In this document: piece after piece, positions 56,101 through 63,484 of the stretch
Layout of the letters: each line of letters opens with the position of its first letter
Position numbering within the stretch: position 1 is the stretch's first letter
NCBI GenBank assembly: GCA_030490835.1
Contig: CM059975.1
Span: forward strand, 53,869,174 to 53,933,173
DNA length: 64,000 bases
Source of the DNA: Annona cherimola
Lineage: Eukaryota; Streptophyta; Magnoliopsida; Magnoliales; Annonaceae
Direction of reading: 5' to 3'
Made by a program: the position numbers and the translations under genes
Notes under the pieces: model-generated
The model's database searches: none
What the model was told of the DNA's origin: nothing
Seen by the model: only the letters and a program-made list of their open reading frames with translations

Positions 56101-59100
56101 TGGTGCAGTCACAGCACAGGATACCATCTACCTTGCAGCATAACATGAGAAGCCAGTCTCATACATCAGTAAAGAATTTATTCAAATAGTCTCTCAATCA
56201 TGTTTCTACCAGCCCATGTCTGTTGAATGATTCCAATATATCACTAGTTGACGGTCCAACTTAAATACTTGCTCAATTGTCCCTATCGGCGAGAAGATGC
56301 AGAAAGGGCAGCCAGAATTACCTTCTGATGGTCCATGAGATTCTGAAGCAGTTGTGCGTTAGCAACTCCATTAGCATTGAGGGTACCAGTTCGCAATTGG
56401 GTTTCATCAATGGTAAGATGGGTTCCCTGCGCTAGTTGCAGAACTCCTGTAACTAGCCTAGACAGAGCAAATTCATGATGTCAGGCAAACATCAGCACCA
56501 GGATAATGATCCTTGACAGAAGCAAATAGTTACCTATTTCCTTTAATAGAAGGGGCACAGCTAGACATGCCAATGTGAGTCCATGTATTTCAGACCTGGA
56601 TTCATGTCGTTGGCCTTGATGGACATGACATAAACAGCCATCCAATCTGTCTACCAAATAACAGAAATTGTGTGCACAACTGGACATGCCAATGCACTAT
56701 GCAAATATTGATGAAATTATATGAAACAAGACTCGAAATCAAATTGTCAACACATTTTTCCTTTAGCAAAAAATTAAATGGAATGTAGTCATGGACATAT
56801 ACATTAGATTGACATTATTGGCCATACATGTTCATCACTTTCAAGTGAAAGAACTGTATTTACCTGTTTGTTTTGTAATCTTTTTTGGGCCCAAGATTTG
56901 CTGTGTTGAGGTATTCCACTGTGAGAGGTATAAATTTCGTGAATGGCAGAAGGCTTTGGATTGCAAGTTCAAGCCTATTTCCAAAAACAGGAATAGTCTC
57001 ACTGTTAAATCCTGTTAGATTTAATGACAACTTTCCCACTGCAAGAGAATCCACTCTAGCATGCACCTGCTCAACATAGGGAAAAAAAAATCTAATATGA
57101 CAATTCAATTTGAAAATCATAGAATCATTAAGAGAAGAAACAACCTAGAAAAAGAGCTAGTCTAGATCAAACAAGGTTTTTATCAAAAACAAATTCTATA
57201 TTAGCCACTAAGATAAACATCTAAATCAAAATGAATTAATATTAACACCAATTTCATATTGGCACCTTATCAAAACAGCAGTCAAATCATTTCAAAGGTA
57301 AGCACTCTGACCAGCACGAGGAAGAAAAATCTAGAAGATGCCATTACTTTTCTCCATAAGACTGTCAATTGTTCAAGCAAGGAATCAAATTTCTGAGGTG
57401 AAGCGTTATGAACTAATGCAGAATGCAAGTTTAATTAGACTTTTCCTAAATAAGGGTTTTTTATTTTATCATCTATTTGATGAAGTCATTATTCTTTATT
57501 TAAGATTAGTTCATTCCTCATCATAGTAGGTTTTGGTTTACTCAAGTAGGAAGTCATCATGCATCCCACTGAAGTGGGGATTCATGATTGCATAAGGATT
57601 GAGTATGAATTGCATTTGAGTTTATTCTTCTTCCAAATAGTTACAGTGTGTTAGGTTTTACAAGCATTAGAATGAATTTGACTTAAGTTTCTCAATACTT
57701 GATTCTTGCTTCCTAACATTAATTCGTCTTGGTTTTCCCCCTTTCTTCTCTTTTTCATCACCTTGAGAAGATTCTTCCTCTTTCTTCAATTTTGTCACAT
57801 TTGCCATCATTCTTCTTCAAGAAGCATTCTTATGGATCATCTTCAAAAAAGTAAAACGCAATTCTTCACCATTTGAGTGCTAACAAACAAATTTAGGAAA
57901 CATGTACCATAGAAGCAAGAGGTATTACCAGCCAATCGTAAATTAAATTTCAGATAGGAAACAACATTAACATGAACCCCTTGAAAGTTCAACTCAAATA
58001 CCTTGATCTTCAAAAAAGTAAAACGCAATTCTTCACCATATGAGTGCTAACAAACAAATTTAGGAAACATGTACCATAGAAGCAAGATGTACTACAAGCC
58101 AATCATAAATTAAATTTCAGATAGAAAACAACATTAACATGAACCCCTTGAAAGTTTGACTCAAATACCTAGAAAAAATTGAGACTTAGATTTACTTTAG
58201 ATAATTAATAGTGCGAGATTAAATACATCGAAAGCTAGATCCGTAAGCACCCAATACACTAAGAATCAACAGCCACTTCAAGCTGCAGACTAGTGATCCA
58301 TCCATCTTGTCTCCAACTGTGTCATAAACCTACAACAATTAATGCATGATCTACGAAACTGGCAACTGGTTCTTGATCAATAAATTGAAATAAGGACAGG
58401 TTAAATCAACCCAACTGAGCAACTCACAACCAGAATTTATATTTTAAATCTTTGATTCAGACTCAATATGAACAATGTAGGCAATTTAAGTGTCTTGGTC
58501 TTAGTGAGAATGTTTAAATAATAAGTTCAAAAAAATAGTTTCATATGGCATGACCATGTTTACAAAACAGATAGAGAATTGCGTACAACACTACAACAGG
58601 AGAAGTCTCCAGACACATTTCTAAACTTTGTTGTGCAGCAAATCAAGTTGTTAAAGTCTTGGCCTACCGAAGGTGCTGCTTATTTTTACAGTCAGGTGAG
58701 AGGTATGGCCAGTAATTCTGAGGTCCATCAACAAAACGATCAGGCTGGCTAGGGCTGACAGTCATGCAAATAAAAGCCTCATCTTATTGGCATTGCTAAA
58801 TTTTCACAGAGTTCCAATAAACAGTCATGACAAATTACCAACCTAAATAGATTTTTTTTTTTAATAAAAAATCCTGCAAAGGTTTCTCTGTGGGGTTACA
58901 GAGGCAGAAGACGGGTTTTCTAATTGACCCAACTGAATTATTTTGTATCATTGATGAATGGGATAAAGAAGCAGTTGTTTTCTCATGGCACTAAAACCAG
59001 AAATAAACTAGAGGAATTTTGACATGGGAAAAAAAACAGAACCATGTCTGAAAGATTTATAATTATTTTTCAGTATTCCAGGAAATACTCAACCCAAAAC

Positions 59101-59938
59101 AAAGATCATGAAAACAATTACCTTTGACAGAAGATGCAACAACATGAACTGAGCAGCAACATCATCATTTCCAAGAACAGCTGTGAGATGTCTTATCAAT
59201 GCTTCTCGGATGCCTCTAATTGAGCTAGGTACTGGCTGTAGTTTCAGTAAAAAATTGTGTTAGCATCAGCAGCTAGCTATCTGAAGAAAGTATGACAACA
59301 AGCTTTGACAATATGATGTAACGCAAACAGTCCCATTCCCAAGCTGTTGGCATTGTGGTCCCACAGTTCCATCTACTGCTTCCTGGTAATTTCCATAATT
59401 AGACAACCGTAGCATCAAATGATATCATCATCATCATCATCAAAAGCTTTTTCACCTAAGCTGAATATGTGAAACTTATTGTCTGTGCCATTCTCATCAG
59501 TTTTGAATCATTTCCTTAGCAAAAGCTCAAGCATTGTCACGTCCGAATATTCAGTAATCTGCATTTTCTTAGCCTTCCTGTAGTTTGCTTATTGTAGCCT
59601 CGTACTTTCATCTTTTTCCTCTTGAACCATGTCCTTGTTAAAAGCACAAGCATTTTCATTTATTTTTCCAACAATATTTAACTATGTTTTCTTAGCCTTC
59701 CTCTAGTTCTCTTATTATAGCCTGGTATTTATATCTTTTTGCCAAACCACAATGTATGATACAATTATTCTTTTAATCTCCACAATCAATAGATCATGGA
59801 GAAATGAAAACATGTAAATTTGACTAACATTCATTCTCTGAAGAAACAAGGAAAGAGAATCACCTCAATTACAGGTGAACTATGAAGGAAGTCCTGGAAT
59901 GACAGCTTTCGGTGTATTATACAATTAATGCATGGAAC
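50084..59938 (-). CDS. ETG1: MCM-binding protein (ETG1/MCMBP), C-terminal seven exons
   Basis: Minus-strand exons, 5' to 3': 59864-59938, 59122-59235, 56864-57066, 56322-56457, 54677-54910, 50811-50878, 50084-50198. All six internal junctions use GT-AG and keep phase, giving 945 nt (314 codons plus stop). The protein matches plant E2F TARGET GENE 1 / human MCMBP from memory of the family: HRKLSFQDFLHSSPVIE, VLGNDDVAAQFMLLHLLSK, LAVGKLSLNLTGF, FIPLTVEYLNTANLGPKKDY, LQLAQGTHLTIDETQL, ILSEGKSNILPADLV, WRWYLANLRSLPH and a basic end ELERLRKERLR. The family binds MCM2-7, helps unload it from chromatin, and supports sister-chromatid cohesion in Arabidopsis. Full-length plant proteins are roughly 590-600 residues, so about half is present; upstream exons were not found down to the chromovirus fragment and probably lie beyond 64000. 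No stop, frameshift or broken splice site was seen in the exons found. Confidence 0.9.
50199..50810 (-). other. ETG1: ETG1/MCMBP last intron (612 bp)
   Basis: This intron is bounded by the gttattc donor and tgttttag acceptor. Between about 50340 and 50740 the plus strand is rich in T and C, with repeated phrases such as ctatctatttc, ttactcctaatcattacct and ttactcctaggcattactcc, which suggests an old, unclassified repeat. No coding content was recognised. Confidence 0.6.
50811..50878 (-). CDS. ETG1: ETG1/MCMBP exon (sixth in window)
   Basis: 22 codons plus two bases. Acceptor is tgctgtag before ttgattgaag and donor is agcag followed by gttattc. It encodes LIEDDMVAARQVDRSMGADD and FS, corresponding to the family's V-x-x-D-x-V-x-x-R...L-x-x-x-D-F/L-H segment. 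It is small and lies about 3.8 kb from the previous exon, so gene finders could miss it. Confidence 0.88.
51781..52020 (+). mobile_element. tRNA-derived SINE-like element
   Basis: ttgccttggtgg at 51795-51806 resembles a Pol III A box and gcatttgagtcccc at 51838-51851 resembles a B box, with tRNA-like spacing. After the B box comes a C-rich to G-rich hairpin (cccccccttcggatggggg) and an AT-rich tail ending near tataaatactaattaaaaaa. This is the usual order of a plant tRNA-derived SINE. It lies inside the 3.8-kb intron, antisense to ETG1. Target duplications were not resolved. Confidence 0.55.
52917..52940. repeat. (CT)12 microsatellite
   Basis: About twelve CT dinucleotides lie inside the large ETG1/MCMBP intron between aaatctct and catgttcg. 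On the ETG1 sense strand this is an AG tract. No other function is suggested. Confidence 0.9.
53379..53980. mobile_element. 602-bp TIR element containing a SatB-related segment
   Basis: The left end gggttggggctcacagttcc, continuing tgtagccatgttacatagaa, is an imperfect reverse complement of the right end, which reads ttctatgtaacctgattaca then ttggggcggggaaccc. Flanks are aagtttata on the left (53370-53378) and aagttata on the right (53981-53988), a probable 8-9 bp target duplication with one base change. The interior has no intact transposase frame; a 70-codon minus-strand frame near the right end matches nothing I know. The size and structure suggest a non-autonomous hAT- or Mutator-type element. 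The segment at about 53658-53755 matches the SatB monomer. Confidence 0.6.
53658..53755 (+). repeat. Diverged SatB-like monomer segment
   Basis: The order ttttcaacatctaaaccatc, then taaaatatcatttctacatg, then gataaataattctatcaagc, then attattacattttaatacat, gtgt parallels the SatB order ttttttcaagatctaaacca, tcaaaagcatgttatttata, tggataaatgattatata, aaattttattacattataat, acgtgt. It spans about 95 of the 136 bp, in the same order and nearly the same spacing, at roughly three-quarters identity by eye. The tgttccggtgtagttgcag part of the monomer is not recognisable next to it. Confidence 0.75.
54677..54910 (-). CDS. ETG1: ETG1/MCMBP exon (fifth in window)
   Basis: 78 codons, phase 0 at both ends. 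Acceptor is ttatttcag before gtggatta and donor is caaaag followed by gtattct. It encodes VDYEFEFYKMEMVADVQVLI, LSEGKSNILPADLVLLFHPD and EELKAWRWYLANLRSLPHTI. The V-D-Y-x-F...M-E-M and SEGxS-LPAD motifs are shared between plant and human members. Confidence 0.93.
55075..55963 (+). pseudogene. 5'-truncated RTE-clade LINE (reverse transcriptase C-terminal part)
   Basis: Plus-strand translation gives NEITKHLQEVPWCMLFAYDI, in which FAYD replaces the catalytic FADD. It continues through LDQVITRTNHFWYLGLIVQE and IRPAMLYGAEYWAVKEQHIQ, then MSVTKMRMLRWMSGKTRKDK, and ends GRPKK...WRNRIHATDPT-stop. These are hallmark motifs of plant RTE-type non-LTR retrotransposons. Several stops and at least one frameshift near 55795 make it dead. 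It ends in a (TGA)n tail at 55941-55963, as is usual for the RTE clade. It is inserted antisense in an ETG1/MCMBP intron. Confidence 0.87.
55941..55963 (+). repeat. (TGA)n 3' tail of the RTE LINE
   Basis: TGA repeats immediately follow the conserved LINE 3' end cctaggtgggaaatggctta. Short trinucleotide tails of this kind mark target-primed insertion of RTE elements, so this is the downstream boundary of the insertion. Confidence 0.85.
56322..56457 (-). CDS. ETG1: ETG1/MCMBP exon (fourth in window)
   Basis: One base completing arginine, then 45 codons. Acceptor is ctgtctag before gctagtta and donor is cagaag followed by gtaattc. It encodes LVTGVLQLAQGTHLTIDETQ and LRTGTLNANGVANAQLLQNL, then MDHQK. 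The LQLAxxTHLxxDET segment is the most recognisable family signature. Confidence 0.92.
56864..57066 (-). CDS. ETG1: ETG1/MCMBP exon (third in window)
   Basis: 67 codons plus two bases. Acceptor is ttgagcag before gtgcatgc and donor is acaaacag followed by gtaaata. It encodes VHARVDSLAVGKLSLNLTGF, FGNRLELAIQSLLPFTKFIP and LTVEYLNTANLGPKKDYKTN. The split AG|G arginine codon is completed by the next exon. Human MCMBP has the equivalent PLGKFTVNLSG and KDYxxNRL motifs, which makes the family call firm. Confidence 0.92.
57067..59121 (-). other. ETG1: ETG1/MCMBP intron (2.1 kb)
   Basis: This intron lies between LLSK and VHARVD codons, both phase 0. It contains the 167-bp tandem duplication at 57841-58172. 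The rest is AT-rich with no recognised gene. Frames of 61-62 codons on either strand have no family resemblance. Confidence 0.7.
57841..58172. repeat. Tandem duplication, two copies of ~167 bp
   Basis: cttcaaaaaagtaaaacgca begins at 57841 and again at 58008. The two copies stay aligned through caaatttaggaaacatgtac and acaacattaacatgaacccc to ctcaaatacct, differing at a handful of positions. It is intronic in ETG1/MCMBP. No coding role was recognised. Confidence 0.93.
59122..59235 (-). CDS. ETG1: ETG1/MCMBP exon (second in window)
   Basis: 38 codons, phase 0 at both ends. Acceptor is aactacag before ccagtacc and donor is tcaaag followed by gtaattg. It encodes PVPSSIRGIREALIRHLTAV and LGNDDVAAQFMLLHLLSK, the helical segment that in the family precedes the V-x-x-R-x-D...LGKLSLNL strand region. 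The reading frame joins cleanly to both neighbours. Confidence 0.9.
59425..59462 (-). mobile_element. Second RTE 3' end with (GAT)n tail, antisense
   Basis: Read on the minus strand, cttaggtgaaaaagctttt followed by (GATGAT)n aligns with the LINE end cctaggtgggaaatggctta followed by (TGA)n at 55922-55963. A shared gaatggc lies about 35 bases upstream in both. This looks like a very short 5'-truncated RTE copy, or a SINE that borrowed the RTE tail. It lies in the intron between the first two ETG1 exons of the window, in the opposite orientation to the larger LINE. Confidence 0.55.
59514..59745. repeat. Diverged tandem duplication, period ~119 bp
   Basis: ccttagcaaaagctcaagca near 59514 corresponds to ccttgttaaaagcacaagca near 59633. 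ttttcttagccttcctgtag, continuing tttgcttattgtagcct, corresponds to ttttcttagccttcctctag, continuing ttctcttattatagcct. The two copies are more diverged than those at 57841-58172, so this is an older duplication. It is intronic. Confidence 0.85.
59864..59938 (-). CDS. ETG1: ETG1/MCMBP exon (first in window)
   Basis: 25 codons, phase 0 at both ends. Acceptor is tatcgcag before gttccatgc and donor is gag followed by gtgattc. It encodes VPCINCIIHRKLSFQDFLHS and then SPVIE, matching the conserved HRKL...DFLHSSP segment of plant ETG1. The short length and phase-0 ends mean it could be skipped without a frameshift. Confidence 0.88.
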
Positions 59939-60259
59939 CTGCGATATCATCATGTTCAGTGTCAACCCAATTGAAGATCGTATGGAATGAGCATGCACCC
60001 GGGAACTTAAAAAACAAATAACAATGTATAATGATAACTCGAAAGCTGAACAAACCAACATGCAGCTTCATAGCAACGAGAAAGCCAACTGTGTTGTTAG
60101 TGCAAATGCTTAATGTGGCACTAATGTTTGTGGCTGGACCAATAAACAAGGTCTTTCGACTTGTTACGTCACATGGAAAAAAGTAAAAACAATAACCGTC
60201 GAACAACATTATAAGTTTTTTTTTGCAAAACATTATAAGTCTAAATAGAACCATTCAAG

Positions 60260-60450
60260 ATCTCCCTTTATTATGTGACCTTAGCTTAAGCTAGCTATTA
60301 GTACATTCCAGCCTATATACTCGAGGTTAAAGGTTTGAACCCTGTGACAAAATGTCGCACCTAGGCCCAAACCCTTAGCAGATTTGAACCAACGTCATGC
60401 TATTCCAAAGGGTCAATTTGTTTTGACATGACAGATATACCCAAATAGCT
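60260..60450 (+). mobile_element. tRNA-derived SINE-like element
   Basis: tagcttaagctag at 60282-60294 resembles the A box of plant tRNA-derived SINEs. ggtttgaaccct at 60332-60343 is a close match to the Pol III B box (GGTTCGAANCC), preceded by the tRNA-like arm cgaggttaa. The right boundary is approximate and no target duplication was identified. It is not an intact tRNA: the acceptor stem cannot be formed. Confidence 0.55.
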
Positions 60451-60639
60451 TAACAATTAAAATACATTTGATTCATTACATAAATTTTGCCTAACTACAA
60501 CTAGTAACATGTAAAAATAAAAATAATAAAGAATAAACTTCCTACTTTGGTTTTTCCTATTGTGAAAAGAATTGCAAAACTAGAGTATTGTGGAATGAGT
60601 TCAATGCCCAGTGAGTTTAATTCATAAAATCCCTTATCG

Positions 60640-60810
60640 CCAATATTGTTAAAACCAAATCAAACCAGCCAATTGGACTGGCTCAACCAAGAACCAATGA
60701 CTCGGCTAGTCCAATCCACCCTGAGTAACCACTAACCATTGAAAACTGGCTAAACTAGCAACCAATCCAATTCTCCGTACCTCCAGTTAAACCAATTTAC
60801 ACACCTACAA
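60640..60810. repeat. Dispersed-repeat-like stretch rich in aaccag/aaccaat motifs
   Basis: Phrases such as aaccagccaattggactggc, ctcaaccaagaaccaatgac, aaactggctaaactagcaac and cagttaaaccaattt recur with inverted partners. Stretches of this kind, rich in AACCGG/AACCAGT-like words, are common in non-autonomous plant transposable elements. The family and ends were not determined. Confidence 0.4.
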
Positions 60811-61299
60811 AAAAAAATTCTTCCTTATAGAATCCCAAAATAGATGGCAACTTCGAAAAACGAAATGGAAATGGAAATCCACATAGTACGCTAAGGTGCG
60901 ATAAAAGAGTCTCTTTGCTTACAAAAAGGAGGAAGTTTTGCAATAATCATGACAGTTTCTACAAACCCATTAAACATAAGTGCACGAAGCATGAAAAATA
61001 GATCTCCCATGAAAATTGAAAATAGCCTATTGACAATTGTTTCTCAATTTGTTATTTCAGGTAGAAAAAGTGTCATGGTGTATGAGAGCAACAACCAGAA
61101 GTTAAATTATGCAGGAGGAGATTCAATAATACAAACTAATTTAATGTAAAGAAATTCAATAATCCAAACTCCATATACACAAGACTATTTATTTTTTTAA
61201 TGTTGAGCAATAATTGAGGTTTATTATAGATCAAATTATAATGTCAATATAACCTAAAAATTGGATAAGGCTTTGCCAAACTTTTGGGATAAATACATC

Positions 61300-61750
61300 A
61301 TTCTATTTGACTTTTTACATTATGATTCTAATATGCATTATTTTCAAACTTCCAAGTGTTAGGTTTTGAGCTTAAAAATATCATATATTTTATATAACTG
61401 CAATGCAGGACATGAAGGATCCTCTCAAATGGATAAGAAGGGAAGAAGCAAAAAAAAAAAAAAATTAAAAGAATTAGGGATGGAAGAATTAGAAGAGAAT
61501 TTTAGAGAAAATAGAATCCCAAATCAACTATCAAAATAAATTATCTTACAGAAACCCTATTTACCTTATTTATAAAAAGATAACTTAAGCAATAAGAAAG
61601 CAAAACCCTATACAATTTACAAACTTGCTCTACAAATAAACTTGCATACAAAAAGAAAACCAAAAAATAAAAACCTAATAATTTAAACCATTCGTAAAAA
61701 ACCCTAATTCCTACAATTGCGCCTTGAATAGGTACAAAGCAGGTGCATGC
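61300..61750 (-). mobile_element. Possible 3' LTR region of the chromovirus
   Basis: Directly downstream, in minus orientation, of the chromodomain-coding region the sequence becomes non-coding and T-rich. It includes tttttataaataagg, which could serve as TATA or polyadenylation signal, and a poly-T run (plus-strand A run near 61450). By position this is where the polypurine tract and 3' LTR should lie. LTR ends (TG...CA) could not be fixed and no 5' LTR is in the window. Confidence 0.35.
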
Positions 61751-61758
61751 CAATACCA

Positions 61759-61958
61759 TCTCCATCAATTCTCCATGGATGAAAAGAACTAGCCTCCAAA
61801 GGGTTATCTTGATGATAGCAATCAGGTAAATTTGGATTTAAATGTTGAAGTTCATCTTTAAATATCCAAGTGGCATCAGCATGTGATTTGTTTTTCCATT
61901 GAATGAGATATCTATAATATCCACCTGAATGAGTAATAATTTCATCTTGGAGAATTCT
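61759..61958 (-). pseudogene. Chromodomain at the C-terminus of a chromovirus integrase
   Basis: Minus-strand translation reads ERILQDEIITHSGGYYRYLI, QWKNKSHADATWIFKDELQH and LNPNLPDCYHQ, ending SSFHPWRIDGDG. This matches the chromodomain plus tail of plant Ty3/gypsy chromoviruses (YLVRWKGRPxxDxTWIxxEDLxxLxPDL). The stretch is still open over about 65 codons although the upstream polyprotein is broken. Such domains are thought to direct integration towards particular chromatin. Confidence 0.8.
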
Positions 61959-61999
61959 TTCAATTTGATCTGGAGATAAAATCGAGGCTCAAGTTAGAA

Positions 62000-62964
62000 A
62001 TGATACAGGATTAGATGATAAAGCTCATTAACTTGATATACCTTCAAGCAATTGAGGAGGCTCAAAGGTGCCTATATATGGTATCAAATCTTCAACTAAT
62101 TTCCATATCTATAGGCAAGTCAAGAATGTATGCGTTTGGCCCAATCTTTTGAAGAATTCAAAAAGGACCATTGGCTCGTGCATGCAAGTTTTTAAAAGAA
62201 TATTTTGAAGATCGTTCAAGTCGCATACGAATCATAACATAATCACCTTCATGAAATTCATAATGCCTACAATGACATCTGTAGTCATCTTACAAGCGTC
62301 ATTACTAAGTGCAATTTTTCTCCTTATAGTAGCATGAACGTCATGAACATGTTGTGCAAATAAATCGGCAAAAGAAGAGACAACAATTAGGTGGTAAAGG
62401 AACAAGATCAATGGGACTACGAAGAGTATAACCTTGGACAATCTCAAATAGAGACATTTCTGTAGATCTGTTCATGAAATTATTATAAGCAATTTCTACA
62501 ATGGTAAAACTAAGTCTCAAGTTCCTACGTGCTCACCTACCAAACACCTAAGTAAATCTCTCAAACTTCGATTAACAACCTCGGTTTGACCATTAGTTTG
62601 TGGATAAAAGACAAGAAAATTTCAGTTAGTACTAGAAAGTTTCCACAAAGTATTTCAAAAATAATTCACAAAATGGACATCCTTGTTGACACAATGATGG
62701 AAGATAACCCATGAAGTCTAACAAATCTCCTTGAGGAATAATTTTGCCACACAAGAAGCATCAGCGGTTTAATTGCAAGATAGAAAATGAGTCATTTTTA
62801 AGAATTGATCCACCACAACAAGAATAGAATCTCTCTCTAGGAGTTCTAGGCAAACAAGAATGAAATCTATAGTAATGTCTTTTTAAGGAGTATGCGGCAC
62901 TCGTAAAGGTGTATACAACCCTGTATGCTACTCTTTTGCCTTTGCCAACTGAAATGTCTGACAA
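62000..62964 (-). pseudogene. Chromovirus integrase core, frameshifted
   Basis: In several minus-strand frames I read RHYYRFHSCLPRTPRERFYS, ILVVVDQFLK (first catalytic Asp region), FEIVQGYTLRSPIDLVPLP and VHDVHATIRRKIALSNDACK. Further on are GDYVMIRMRLERSSKYS and ANGPF, the usual integrase core and GPY/F-side motifs. Frame changes near 62,940, 62,800 and 62,400 plus in-frame stops show it is decayed. Confidence 0.8.
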
Positions 62965-63005
62965 ATAAACACAATCCTAGTAACATCCCTTTTGACGAAA
63001 GGTTA

Positions 63006-63420
63006 CTAGAATATGTCCTCAACTAGGGCTATAATTTTATCTCTACCAAAATGTCTTGCTTTGTCGCTTGCTTGTAGTTCCCAAATTAAGAAATCACACA
63101 ATGAAATTTTGAAAATAAATAATTTAGAATCCTTCAATAGATAACCATCTTTAATTATAAAGTCAACAAAATCATGATGGTTTCCATTTTGCATTTCTTG
63201 AAAAATAATGTCGAACTCCGGACACCCTGTATACTCACCATTCAACCTATCAAATCCTACAACATCGACACTCATATTCTGAAGGATTGCAACACAACTG
63301 AGGGCATCTATAGGTTTGTCATCAATGTCAGCACGATGTTTAATGACAAAAGTGTATTCTTGAAGAAATTCTATCCACTTGGTATATTTTGAATTGAGTT
63401 TACGCTGTAGTTGCGAAATC
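63006..63420 (-). pseudogene. Chromovirus RNase H end and integrase zinc-finger region
   Basis: Minus-strand reading gives KYTKWIEFLQEYTFVIKHRA and DIDDKPIDALSCVAILQNMS, the end of RNase H with its DALSR-like motif. It continues SVDVVGFDRLNGEYTGCPEF, DFIIKDGYLLKDSKLFI and RHFGRDKIIALVED, the start of the integrase zinc-binding region. An in-frame stop follows VEDIF at 63006. The motifs match plant chromoviruses closely. Confidence 0.83.
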
Positions 63421-63484
63421 TCAAAGCTTGATGATTAGAATAAAATACAACTTGAAATAACAAATAATGTCCTCAATACCTGCA

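Larger units (their letters stand above)
59939..61299. other. Non-coding stretch upstream of the first recognised ETG1 exon
   Basis: I searched the minus strand here for the next upstream ETG1/MCMBP exon (the part preceding VPCINCIIHRKL) and found no convincing match. It holds the SINE-like element and the dispersed-repeat-like stretch. Frames of 66-109 codons on either strand show no family resemblance. It is best read as the start of a long intron. Confidence 0.5.

Noticed and set aside
58260..58320. Possible ETG1 exon on the minus strand reading VYDTVGDKMDGSLVCSLKWL after a ttgtag acceptor
   Set aside because: It vaguely resembles the start of the VHARVD exon, but LLSK joins VHARVD directly in the family, and no suitable GT donor keeps the frame.
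60282..60343. Functional tRNA gene suggested by A- and B-box-like motifs
   Set aside because: No acceptor or anticodon stem can be formed around the boxes, so a tRNA-derived SINE is more likely.
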